A DNA stretch of 64,000 nt from Marinobacter sp. F3R11 (lineage in GTDB: Bacteria > Pseudomonadota > Gammaproteobacteria > Pseudomonadales > Oleiphilaceae): assembly GCF_003318275.1 (NCBI RefSeq), contig NZ_QOCH01000015.1, forward strand, positions 97,608-161,607, written 5' to 3'. Below the pieces are notes generated by a model. The model saw nothing but the letters and a program-made list of their open reading frames with translations, was not told the origin of the DNA and made no database searches. Within the stretch, counting starts at the first letter, position 1, and every line of letters starts with the position of its first letter. A program made the position numbers and the translations under genes. This document shows positions 53,495 to 61,485 of the stretch, piece by piece.

Positions 53495-53524
53495 TTGACA
53501 GTTTTTCACAATCAAAGGCATTGT
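53495..53524 (+). promoter_or_regulatory. Candidate promoter of the small helical protein gene
   Basis: A perfect TTGACA (53495-53500) is followed after 18 bases by CATTGT, a weak -10, about 33 bases before the 87-residue gene. Confidence 0.4.
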
Positions 53525-53556
53525 GAGCATTCCAGTAACTCAAAGAGGTTTCTGAT

Positions 53557-53820
53557 ATGGGTCTTCAAGATGAGCTCAAAACTCTCTCGGATAAAATCAA
53601 ACAGTATCGTGATGAGGCTCGTGTGCAGCTCCATTTGGCTCACCAGGATGTAAAAGATGAGTTCGATGAGCTGGAGCAGGAATGGGGCAAGTTCAGAACC
53701 CGGTTTGACCAGGTAATGGACGATGCAGGCGAAGCATCCCAGGAAGCACGTCAGACAGCCAGAAAACTTGGAGAAGATCTGAAAAAAGGTTATGAGAATA
53801 TTCGCGATAAAATGAAGTGA
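53557..53820 (+). CDS. Small highly charged helical protein
   Basis: 87 residues, nearly all predicted helix, very rich in Asp, Glu, Lys and Arg, without Cys or signal peptide. Segments such as EFDELEQEWGKFRTRFDQVM show a hydrophobic position every third or fourth residue, as in an amphipathic coiled coil. AGAGG lies upstream of the ATG, and a TTGACA promoter precedes it. I do not recognise the family; it resembles stress-related helical proteins in composition only. Function unknown. Confidence 0.75.
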   Translation: MGLQDELKTLSDKIKQYRDEARVQLHLAHQDVKDEFDELEQEWGKFRTRFDQVMDDAGEASQEARQTARKLGEDLKKGYENIRDKMK

Positions 53821-53862
53821 AATCGTTAAGCCGTTAACAGAATACTACAAATATCTGCCTTT

Positions 53863-53886
53863 AAGGGCCCCTGCTCCGGGGTCCTT
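53863..53886 (+). terminator. Weak hairpin after the small helical gene
   Basis: AAGGGCCCC pairs with GGGGTCCTT (one G-T pair) around a 6-base loop. The following bases are only moderately T-rich, so termination is uncertain. Confidence 0.35.
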
Positions 53887-54021
53887 GTGCCATAGTTTCT
53901 CTAATAAGTGAACTGCGATTCATCGTTTTTTGACGACTCAGCCTGAGTCGTACTCTCCGTACGATTTAACCAGGCCCGTTGCGCTGAAGCGCTTGCAGAC
54001 GCTGAGAGGAATAAATGGCAT

Positions 54022-54657
54022 ATGAACAAGTTGTATCTCACCCCAACCGCCCTTGTTTTACTTCTGACCGCGACGGTTGTTTCCGGCCAGAACGCTCGAT
54101 CCGGTGATCCCGAAACCCTTATCAGGGACCAGTTCTGGGGCAACCTTTACAAGGAAGGCGGCCAGTCATTTTTTTGCGATATACCCTTTTCCCGCAAAGG
54201 GTTTGTACTGACGGAAGGCTATATTTACCCTCTTGCAGATGTGCGTGACGCGCTGTCATGCGGTACCGCCCGCCAGTGCGGGAAAGACAACCGTTACCGC
54301 CAGATAGCATCCGACCTTCATAATATGATTCCTGTACGTAACCGCACCGAACTCCGGCGCCGCAATGCCCGCTACGAAGAGCTCGGACCAACCGTTAAAG
54401 AAGACGAATGCGGCATCCGGGAAAGCGCCCCCTTCTTCGAACCACCCACAAGAGTGAAAGGCGATATAGCTCGTGGCATAGGTTACATGGTCAACACCTA
54501 TGGTCTTCCCTGGCTGGGATCAGCCAGAGTATTCCAGGGCTGGAACCGAATAGACCCACCGGATGACAGAGAAATCTCCCGTCACAACAGAATTGCTGAG
54601 ATCCAGGGCAACGAGAACCCCTATATCACCGACCCCAGCCGCCTGGAACACCTCTGA
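54022..54657 (+). CDS. Secreted EndA/endonuclease I family protein, catalytic motif altered
   Basis: 211 residues with a signal peptide (about 1-22, LTPTALVLLLTATVVSG). Over the mature part it aligns with E. coli EndA: QSFFCDIPFSRKGF, then CGKDNRYRQIASDLHNMIP (EndA CAKDPVYRKMESDMHNLQP), then EPPTRVKGDIARGIGYMVNTYGL, FQGWNRIDPP and RIAEIQGNENPYI. The EndA catalytic WEHVVP is replaced by EGYIYP (65-70), so the metal-binding Glu and general-base His appear missing. Four cysteines (52, 80, 86, 130) may form disulfides. Either a non-catalytic relative or an enzyme with a different site. It stands alone between two terminators. Confidence 0.75.
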   Translation: MNKLYLTPTALVLLLTATVVSGQNARSGDPETLIRDQFWGNLYKEGGQSFFCDIPFSRKGFVLTEGYIYPLADVRDALSCGTARQCGKDNRYRQIASDLHNMIPVRNRTELRRRNARYEELGPTVKEDECGIRESAPFFEPPTRVKGDIARGIGYMVNTYGLPWLGSARVFQGWNRIDPPDDREISRHNRIAEIQGNENPYITDPSRLEHL

Positions 54658-54700
54658 CACATGATTCTTTTGCGATTACGGGCATCCACCGAAACACCAA

Positions 54701-54730
54701 AAAAAAGCAGGCCCTGAGGCCTGCTTTTTT
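54701..54730. terminator. Bidirectional terminator
   Basis: AAAAAAGCAGGCC (54701-54713) and GGCCTGCTTTTTT (54718-54730) form a perfect 13-base-pair stem with loop CTGA. It has an A run on one side and a T run on the other, and separates two converging genes. Confidence 0.93.
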
Positions 54731-54751
54731 GCTTTCAGGAACCAGTTCCCG

Positions 54752-56548
54752 TCAGAACTCTTCAGCAGTGAGCGCCATCATAGAGTCACTACCGCTACGA
54801 ATACTCTCTGCGAGAGACACGGTTTTCGGCAACAGACGATCATAGTAGAAGCGAGCGGTTTTGAGCTTGCCGGTGTAAAAGCCGGAGGTGTCATCACCAG
54901 CCTTGGGTGCTGCGGCCTTCACAATACGTGCCCACATATAAGCCAGCGCTGTGAGACCAAACAGGTCCAGATAGTCTACTGACGCAGCCCCAACTGCATC
55001 AGGAGTTACCGACGCCTGCTTGATCACATGCTCAGTAACATCCGACAGACGCTCAAATGCCGCCGCAAGTGGTTCCAGGTATGAACGCAGACTTTCTTCA
55101 CCTCTGTTTTCTTCAATGAAGCTTGCCACATCACCTGCAAACAACTCGTACAGTTTGCCCTGGCTTCCAACCACCTTACGTCCCATCAGATCCAGCGCCT
55201 GAATACCGTTGGTACCTTCGTAAATCTGGGTAATACGGCAGTCCCGTACCAGTTGTTCCTGACCCCATTCACGAATAAATCCGTGACCACCAAACACTTG
55301 CTGACCCATAATGCAGGCATCCAGACCGCGGTCAGTCAGGAAGGCTTTTGCAACTGGAGTCAGTAATGCAACCATGCCTTCGGCATGCTTGCGGCGATCT
55401 TCTTCGGCGGCATCTGCATACTTGGAGATATCCAGCCATTGCGCCACGTAGGTTGAGAAAGCGCGGCCGCCTTCAACATAGCCCTTCATGGTCAGAAGCA
55501 TACGACGCACATCCGGGTGTACCAGAATCGGATCAGCAGCTTTTTCCGGCTGCTGTGCACCGGTAGGCGCGCGGCTCTGGATACGATCCATAGCGTATTC
55601 ACGCGCGCTCTGCAGGGAGGCTTCCGCAGCACCGATACCCTGAATACCCACACCCAGGCGCTCGTAGTTCATCATGGTGAACATGGCATTCAGGCCTTTA
55701 TTTTCCTCACCTACCAGCCAGCCTTTGGCTCCGTCAAAGTTCATCACGCAGGTCGCAGAGCCTTTGATCCCCATCTTTTTCTCAATGGAGCCACAGCTGA
55801 AGCTGTTGCGCTCACCCAGAGATCCATCTTCGTTCACAAGGAATTTAGGCACCAATAACAACGATATACCTTTCGGCCCTTTTGGCGCGCCCGGCAGTTT
55901 CGCCAGAACCAGATGAATAATGTTTTCCGCCATATCGTGCTCGCCCCAAGTAATAAAAATCTTGGTGCCTGTCACGTTGAACGAGCCATCTTCGTTAGGT
56001 TCAGCTTTGGTACGGATAATACCCAGATCGGTTCCTGCGTGGGGTTCCGTCAGATCCATGGCTCCGGCCCATACACCGGAGTACATATTGGGCAGGTACT
56101 TTTCCTTCAACTCCTGGCTGCCGTGTGCGTCCAGTGCCAGACATGCGCCGGCAGTCAACATCGGAGCCAGACCAAAGGCCATGTTGGCGCCCTGCATCAT
56201 TTCCTCAAACTGGGCGACGAGAGTTTTGGGCATACCCATACCGCCAAATTCGGTATTACCGCCCAAACCATTCCAGCCGCCTTCCACAATCGTCTGGTAC
56301 GCTTCTTTGAAGCCATCCGGTGAAGTAACTTCGCCATCGTTCCACTTGCAACCCTGTTCGTCTGCTTCACGACTCAGGGGTGCCAGTACACCGCTAGTGA
56401 TTTTTCCGGCTTCTTCAAGAATCGCATCGGCGGTCTCAGGGTCCACGTTCTCCGCTACTTTGGGCAGAGAAGCCCAAAGCGCAGGGGCATCGAATACCTC
56501 GTTCAATACAAAACGCATATCACGTAAAGGTGCCTGATAATCGGCCAT
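54752..56548 (-). CDS. Acyl-CoA dehydrogenase, long C-terminal type (copy 1)
   Basis: FAD flavoprotein of fatty-acid beta-oxidation, about 600-residue class with an extra C-terminal acyl-CoA dehydrogenase-like domain. 598 residues. FAD and substrate motifs: AMDLTEPHAGTDLGIIRTKAEP, ITWGEHDMAENIIHLVLAKLPGAP, QQVFGGHGFIREWGQEQLVRDCRITQIYEGTNGIQALDL. It is close to Pseudomonas FadE1/FadE2 and to the next gene upstream, so the two are paralogues from a tandem duplication. Chain-length preference cannot be read from sequence. Confidence 0.9.
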   Translation of the reverse strand: MADYQAPLRDMRFVLNEVFDAPALWASLPKVAENVDPETADAILEEAGKITSGVLAPLSREADEQGCKWNDGEVTSPDGFKEAYQTIVEGGWNGLGGNTEFGGMGMPKTLVAQFEEMMQGANMAFGLAPMLTAGACLALDAHGSQELKEKYLPNMYSGVWAGAMDLTEPHAGTDLGIIRTKAEPNEDGSFNVTGTKIFITWGEHDMAENIIHLVLAKLPGAPKGPKGISLLLVPKFLVNEDGSLGERNSFSCGSIEKKMGIKGSATCVMNFDGAKGWLVGEENKGLNAMFTMMNYERLGVGIQGIGAAEASLQSAREYAMDRIQSRAPTGAQQPEKAADPILVHPDVRRMLLTMKGYVEGGRAFSTYVAQWLDISKYADAAEEDRRKHAEGMVALLTPVAKAFLTDRGLDACIMGQQVFGGHGFIREWGQEQLVRDCRITQIYEGTNGIQALDLMGRKVVGSQGKLYELFAGDVASFIEENRGEESLRSYLEPLAAAFERLSDVTEHVIKQASVTPDAVGAASVDYLDLFGLTALAYMWARIVKAAAPKAGDDTSGFYTGKLKTARFYYDRLLPKTVSLAESIRSGSDSMMALTAEEF

Positions 56549-56689
56549 TTAAACTCTCCAGGTTCCAAAATCAATCTGTCTATGCAGGCGATAAAAAGGT
56601 CTGTGCCTGATCGCCGGCCCGGGCTGTGTGTCCGGTTCTGTTAATTTTTATTGGTTTCCATTCTAACGCAAAACCGTCATCAACTCATG

Positions 56690-56722
56690 AAAAAAGCCCG
56701 GCTCCTGAGAGCGCGGGCTTTA
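56690..56722 (-). terminator. Terminator between the two acyl-CoA dehydrogenase genes
   Basis: A stem of AAAGCCCG-GCTC and GAGC-G-CGGGCTTT (one bulged base), loop CTGA, followed on the minus strand by a run of six T residues. It ends transcription of the upstream paralogue, so copy 1 probably has its own promoter. Confidence 0.75.
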
Positions 56723-56754
56723 GCTTACCGGTAAACCTTCACCTTTCTGAAAAA

Positions 56755-58554
56755 TCAGAGTGCAAAGGCTTCTTCCGGCATATCCAGCAAGGTATCCGCT
56801 CCAGCCAGCATGGTTACTGCATGGGTTCTGGTACGCGGCAACATGCGGGTAAAGTAGAAACGGGCAGTCTGCAACTTGGCGTTGTAGAACAATTCTTCCG
56901 TGGTACCTTCCGCCAGCTTGTCCTGGGCAATTTTGGCCATACGGGCCCACAAATATGCAAAGACGCTATATCCGGAGTACATCAGATAATCAACGGACGC
57001 GGCTCCCACTTCTTCGCGATTCTTCATGGCGACCATACCCACTTTCATGGTCAGTTCACCCCATTCCTTGTTGATCGCATTCAGAGGCTCGATAAACGGC
57101 TTCATCTGCTCGTTATCAGCATTTTCTTTACAGAATGTGTGTACCAGTTTGGTAAATCCCTTGAGCGACTCGCCCTGACTCATCAGCACCTTGCGTCCCA
57201 GCAAATCCAGAGCCTGGATACCGGTTGTACCCTCGTAGATCATGCCAATACGGGAATCACGTACGTTTTGCTCCATGCCCCACTCGGAAATGAATCCGTG
57301 ACCACCAAATACCTGCATACCCAGGTTGGCGGCTTCGTAGCCCATTTCGGTAAGGAATGCCTTGGCGATTGGCGTCAGGAAGCCCAGCAGTTCATCGGCT
57401 TGCTTACGCTCTTCCTCCGACTTGCCGCGCGCGACAAGGTCAGCCTTCTGTGCAGTCATATAGATCAGCGCACGAGCGCCTTCTGCAACGGCCTTCTGTG
57501 TCAGCAGCATACGGCGAACGTCAGGATGAACAATGATCGGGTCTGCAATGCCTTCCGGATTCTTGGGGCCGCTCAGTGAGCGCATTGCCAGACGCTCTTT
57601 TGCATAGGCCAGTGAACCCTGGAATCCCAGTTCAGCAGCACCCAGACCCTGGATGGCAGTACCGATACGAGCTACGTTCATAAAGGTGAACATACAGTTC
57701 AGGCCTCTGTTCTCAGGCCCGATCAGCCAGCCTTTGGCTCCATCGAAGTTCATCACACAGGTAGCATTACCGTGGATACCCATCTTGTGCTCGATAGAGC
57801 CACAGGAAACCGCATTGCGCTCACCAGCCGACCCGTCTTCTGCAGGCAGGCGCTTGGGCACGATAAAGAGGGAAATCCCTTTGGTCCCTTCAGGTGCACC
57901 CGGCAGACGCGCCAGCACAATGTGAATAATGTTGTCCGTCATGTCGTGTTCACCGGCAGAGATGAAAATCTTGGTGCCGGTAATACTGTATGACCCGTCC
58001 GCGTTCGGTTCTGCCTTCGTACGCAAGGTGCCCAGATCCGATCCACAATGGGACTCGGTCAGACACATGGTCCCCGTCCATTCACCGCTGATCATCTTGG
58101 TGAGATAGGTCTGCTTCTGTTCTTCTGTACCATGTGCCTCAAGCGTGTTGATTGCGCCGTGGCTGAGGCCCGGGTACATGCCCCATGACCAGTTGGCAGT
58201 GCCATTCAGTTCGCTCATCACGATGCCAAGAGAATCGGGTAAGCCCTGGCCGCCGTAATTGGGGTCTGCAGCCAGCGAAGGCCAGCCACCTTCCACAAAC
58301 TTGTCATAAGCTTCCTTGAAGCCTGTCGGTGTTTTTACCCCGTCTTCACTCCAGATACAGCCTTCTCTGTCGCCAACTGCGTTCAGCGGGGACAGTACCT
58401 GCTCAGCAAACTTTGCACCTTCCTGGATAATGGCATCAACCATATCCGGAGTTGCATCTTCCGCACCTTCCAGATTGGCGTAGTGGGCCTCGCTGTCAAG
58501 CAGCTCGTTCATTACGAATTTGATATCACGCAGGGGCGCTTTGTACTCAGGCAT
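56755..58554 (-). CDS. Acyl-CoA dehydrogenase, long C-terminal type (copy 2)
   Basis: Paralogue of the downstream gene: 599 residues from the ATG at 58554 (MPEYKAPLRDIKFVMNELLD), which matches the start of copy 1; the frame extends upstream but without homology. Motifs: CLTESHCGSDLGTLRTKAEP, MQVFGGHGFISEWGMEQNVRDSRIGMIYEGTTGIQALDL. Beta-oxidation in the cytosol. Its promoter carries two overlapping PsrA-type operators, so it is probably induced by long-chain fatty acids. Confidence 0.9.
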   Translation of the reverse strand: MPEYKAPLRDIKFVMNELLDSEAHYANLEGAEDATPDMVDAIIQEGAKFAEQVLSPLNAVGDREGCIWSEDGVKTPTGFKEAYDKFVEGGWPSLAADPNYGGQGLPDSLGIVMSELNGTANWSWGMYPGLSHGAINTLEAHGTEEQKQTYLTKMISGEWTGTMCLTESHCGSDLGTLRTKAEPNADGSYSITGTKIFISAGEHDMTDNIIHIVLARLPGAPEGTKGISLFIVPKRLPAEDGSAGERNAVSCGSIEHKMGIHGNATCVMNFDGAKGWLIGPENRGLNCMFTFMNVARIGTAIQGLGAAELGFQGSLAYAKERLAMRSLSGPKNPEGIADPIIVHPDVRRMLLTQKAVAEGARALIYMTAQKADLVARGKSEEERKQADELLGFLTPIAKAFLTEMGYEAANLGMQVFGGHGFISEWGMEQNVRDSRIGMIYEGTTGIQALDLLGRKVLMSQGESLKGFTKLVHTFCKENADNEQMKPFIEPLNAINKEWGELTMKVGMVAMKNREEVGAASVDYLMYSGYSVFAYLWARMAKIAQDKLAEGTTEELFYNAKLQTARFYFTRMLPRTRTHAVTMLAGADTLLDMPEEAFAL

Positions 58555-58652
58555 GTAAACCACCTCGGTTTTCGGTCTTGGCTGAAAAGAAAAGTAACAG
58601 CTTGTGGCCTTGGGTTTGCTCAGACGCTGCAACACTGACCGCTGCAGCATTA

Positions 58653-58681
58653 TTTAAACACTTGTTTGAAACATACGTTTA
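58653..58681. promoter_or_regulatory. Two overlapping PsrA-type operators
   Basis: TTTAAACACTTGTTTGAA (58653-58670) and GAAACATACGTTTA (58668-58681) each fit the known PsrA pattern (G/C)AAAC-N2-4-GTTT(G/C), at one end with a mismatch. PsrA is a TetR-type fatty-acid sensor in Pseudomonas and relatives. Confidence 0.6.
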
Positions 58682-58699
58682 GAGGCACAGAATTGTCAA
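58670..58699 (-). promoter_or_regulatory. Promoter of acyl-CoA dehydrogenase copy 2
   Basis: On the minus strand, a perfect TTGACA (58694-58699) is followed after 18 bases by TATGTT (58670-58675). The -10 lies inside the PsrA-type operators, so bound repressor would block polymerase. Confidence 0.55.
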
Positions 58700-58816
58700 T
58701 AGCCGAGGTCACAATTTTGTGTATATATTAATCATCCGCTGAGGTTTGAAGCGATTTGTGCCAGCATGAATAATTCAACACTGAAAACAAAAATCCGCGA
58801 GCGAGGTCAGAAGCCG

Positions 58817-59629
58817 TCAGGCCGAAACAGGTAGAAAACCAGCAGAGGAAGATACAGAGGCCGACCCGAAGCCCGCAATATCCTGATAGGCATTTCGGGC
58901 CTGTTCAATGGCTCTGGGAGACAGCCCGGAAATGCTTTCCTGCAACCGGGTATCGCTCCGGGCGTTTACAGAAGAATCCTCACTGTCACCAGCCTGGCTT
59001 GTTGCCTGAGCACCCTGCTCCGAGGCAAGCTCTGACTGAGCCTGAAGCATAACCTGCATGGCCTGGGCAGCCACGGCACGATCCTGACCAGAAGGCTCAG
59101 CCGGGGCCATGGCAGCTGCACGGACCACCCGCATTTTCTCAATCGTGGCCTGTGGATCGCCGTTGACGGAGGAGACATCGATAGATACCTCTCCACCTAC
59201 GGCATATTGCGCTCCGTCAGGCCCTCGCTGATAGGTAAATGACATGGCACCGGCGTATTGACCACCAACTGCCTGATGCGCCGCCTCGTGAGCGCGCACT
59301 TCAAGATCCCTGGCTTTGAGCTCAGCAAGCTCTTCAAGCTCGGCTTCATCCAGCCCGCCAGCGGCCTGGCCTGACACGTCCGCCGCACCAGCTTTACGGT
59401 TTTCTCCTGCAGCTTCACTTCCATCCCCGGCGGGAACGGCTTGATTGCCAGCCTCTGAAGGCTGCTCAGCATTCGAATCATCGGTATTGCCCGATTCACG
59501 GAGAGCAGGTGCGGCCAGGCTAGATGAAGAGTTTCGAGGGAATTCTGACTGATAACCAGCAGAAGAACTGGCCGAACCAGTCACAGCAGAAAAAGCAGAT
59601 ATTGCAGGAAGCGACGAAAGAGGGCTCAC
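58817..59629 (-). CDS. SprA-related putative metalloprotease
   Basis: 270 residues from a GTG. The first 90 residues are low-complexity, rich in Ser, Ala, Gly and Glu. The conserved core (about 95-175) matches the SprA-related family and holds an HExxH-like zinc site, HEAAH at 114-118, with KARDLEVRAHEAAHQAVGGQYAGAMSFTYQRGPDG. The end of the core has a conserved VSIDVSSVNGDPQATIEKM segment. Substrate and location unknown. No clear ribosome site; it starts 11 bases after the 81-residue gene, so coupling is likely. Confidence 0.75.
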   Translation of the reverse strand: MSPLSSLPAISAFSAVTGSASSSAGYQSEFPRNSSSSLAAPALRESGNTDDSNAEQPSEAGNQAVPAGDGSEAAGENRKAGAADVSGQAAGGLDEAELEELAELKARDLEVRAHEAAHQAVGGQYAGAMSFTYQRGPDGAQYAVGGEVSIDVSSVNGDPQATIEKMRVVRAAAMAPAEPSGQDRAVAAQAMQVMLQAQSELASEQGAQATSQAGDSEDSSVNARSDTRLQESISGLSPRAIEQARNAYQDIAGFGSASVSSSAGFLPVSA

Positions 59630-59640
59630 AAAGCCAGAGC

Positions 59641-59886
59641 TCAGACCATTATGTCCAAAAGCGAGCCAAGGGTCTCGTCGGCCACCTTGACCACCTGAGC
59701 TGAGGCTTCCACGCTGCGCTCATAGAGCTTGAGGTCCACAATGGGTTCCACAAGACTGCTTCCGGTTTGAGCGGAACCCTGAGGGCCATCAACACCGGCA
59801 CGGGCAATTTTCCGGGCGGCATTTTCCATGCCGTACATGCCGTCCTGAATGCCTTGAACGCCAATCGCGAGCGTATTATTGATCAT
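59641..59886 (-). CDS. Small protein with flagellar rod-like terminal helices
   Basis: 81 residues. The start INNTLAIGVQGIQDGMYGMENAARKIARAG resembles the N-terminal helix of flagellar rod and hook proteins, and the end EPIVDLKLYERSVEASAQVVKVADETLGSLLDIMV resembles their C-terminal helix. The large middle domains are missing. No signal peptide. It lies between bioD and the SprA-related gene, far from any flagellar gene in this window. Similar small proteins are sometimes labelled FlgE-like; function unknown. Confidence 0.7.
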   Translation of the reverse strand: MINNTLAIGVQGIQDGMYGMENAARKIARAGVDGPQGSAQTGSSLVEPIVDLKLYERSVEASAQVVKVADETLGSLLDIMV

Positions 59887-59937
59887 AACAGCTGCTTCCA
59901 GTGACCATTAATTGACACCATTAAGCCACATTATTGT

Positions 59938-60630
59938 TCAATTTTCAAACAACACGTCAATATTGATATAGCGACTCAGAACTTCTGGCCCCACCTGTTC
60001 AACCCAAGGCAAAACGCCCAGACACGGAGCTGAAATATGTTCCCGGATATAACTCAGGGTGTCCGGTTCGCAGCTCATGGTCTCTGATCCGGTACGGTTT
60101 GCAACCCAGCCGGCCAGCACTAAGCCGTCACGCAGGATGGCTTCCGCTGTCAGCAGCGCGTGGTTGATACAGCCCAGCCTGAGATCAACCACGAGTATCA
60201 CGGGTATCTGGAGTTCACGAGGCAGCGCCGAGTATACCTCCCGACCGTTCAACGGAACCCGCCAGCCGCCAGCGCCTTCAATCAGCAAGAGATCGGCCGG
60301 ACGCATTTGCATTCCCCGGCAGAATCCCACTAACCGGCTGACCGAAACAGCCCGGCCAGCCTGCCCGGCAGCAACATGAGGTGCAATAGCCGGAGCCAGG
60401 GCAACCGGGTTCACCATATCGTAGGCAAGGTGTTCACTGGCAGCCGCCTGGATAATAAGAGCGTCCTCATTGCGCAAACCTTCTGGGGTATTCTCGCAAC
60501 CTGAAGCAATGGGTTTCATTCCCAGCGTGCGCTTGCCGGCCGCCTTAGCCGCCTCCAGGATTGCGGCCGACACCATGGTCTTGCCCACACCTGTATCCGT
60601 GCCCGTCACAAAAAATGTTTTTTTTGCCAT
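59938..60630 (-). CDS. bioD: Dethiobiotin synthetase
   Basis: ATP-dependent enzyme that closes the ureido ring of biotin using CO2 and DAPA. 230 residues. P-loop VTGTDTGVGKTMVS near residue 8-21, GMKPIASGCE, VNPVALAPAIAPHVAA and the catalytic loop IEGAGGWRVPLN. It is the last biotin gene of the run, 27 bases after bioC; the 81-residue gene follows after 51 bases. Confidence 0.94.
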   Translation of the reverse strand: MAKKTFFVTGTDTGVGKTMVSAAILEAAKAAGKRTLGMKPIASGCENTPEGLRNEDALIIQAAASEHLAYDMVNPVALAPAIAPHVAAGQAGRAVSVSRLVGFCRGMQMRPADLLLIEGAGGWRVPLNGREVYSALPRELQIPVILVVDLRLGCINHALLTAEAILRDGLVLAGWVANRTGSETMSCEPDTLSYIREHISAPCLGVLPWVEQVGPEVLSRYINIDVLFEN

Positions 60631-60657
60631 GTTGACCGTTCTGCACCACTTTGATTA

Positions 60658-61485
60658 TCAGTCTTCAGCGCCGTCGCACACCCAATAAACCCAGGCAGCC
60701 TCGTAGCTAGCCATAATCCCACCATCAGATTCCCGGGGATAATGTTGACACATAGCCCGTGCGCGGCCCGGGGCCGTAACCGTCCGGCGCTTCCCTTCTC
60801 CCTTGTAGCTGGCGCCCAGCTGTTTGAGTTCTGCCGCCAGAGCGAGCGGTGAAGTATAAGCCAACCTTAAGGTTCTGGTTTCTATTTTGGCTCCCGCCAA
60901 CTCTTTCAAGACAGTGTTCCGAAACCCTGCCTCCGACTCAAACCGGTTTATGTGATTATGATCAGGATCCGCTTTTTGCCACGCCTTTGCGAGTTCGTTA
61001 AGCGTACCCTCAAGAAGCGTTGACAGCATTATTCTGCCTCCCGGCCGAAGCACTCTCCGACACTCTCGCAACACTCGCTGCGGGCCTGCGCACCACTGAA
61101 TCATCAGATTACTGAATATCAGATCACAGCTCTTATCCGGCAGAGGAATCGCTTCAGCATCCGCAACAACCCACGCAACACCCGGGATTCCACATACACT
61201 GGCATGCCTGATCATGCCTGCCGACAGGTCCATTCCTGTCAGGGATACATCATGCCCTGCCTCTGCCAGCTTGCGTGTAAACCAGCCAGTACCGCAGCCA
61301 AGATCCAGAACACAGCCAGACAAACCATCCGCGCCTACCCGGTTTTTCAGCTTTTCAAGCATGGCATCACCCGTTACGCGCTGTAATCGGGATGCGCTCT
61401 CATAGGAAGACCGCGCCTTGCCAAACCCACGGGCAATATCGATTTTACGGGCGGGAGAATGTTTCACCTCATTCGGGACATTCAT
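60658..61485 (-). CDS. bioC: Malonyl-ACP O-methyltransferase
   Basis: SAM-dependent methyltransferase that methylates malonyl-ACP to start the pimelate part of biotin. 275 residues. Motif I is VLDLGCGTGWFTRKLAEAG, followed by LTGMDLSAGMIRHA and the post-motif II segment DLIFSNLMIQWC. Its start overlaps the bioF stop by 4 bases. The gene for the demethylating partner BioH, which lies at this point in Pseudomonas, is not present. Confidence 0.92.
   Translation of the reverse strand: MNVPNEVKHSPARKIDIARGFGKARSSYESASRLQRVTGDAMLEKLKNRVGADGLSGCVLDLGCGTGWFTRKLAEAGHDVSLTGMDLSAGMIRHASVCGIPGVAWVVADAEAIPLPDKSCDLIFSNLMIQWCAGPQRVLRECRRVLRPGGRIMLSTLLEGTLNELAKAWQKADPDHNHINRFESEAGFRNTVLKELAGAKIETRTLRLAYTSPLALAAELKQLGASYKGEGKRRTVTAPGRARAMCQHYPRESDGGIMASYEAAWVYWVCDGAED

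Noticed and set aside
53933..53951. Hairpin ACGACTCA/TGAGTCGT taken as terminator
   Set aside because: An eight-base stem with a three-base loop is real, but no U run follows it on either strand. It may be a leader structure of the EndA-like gene.
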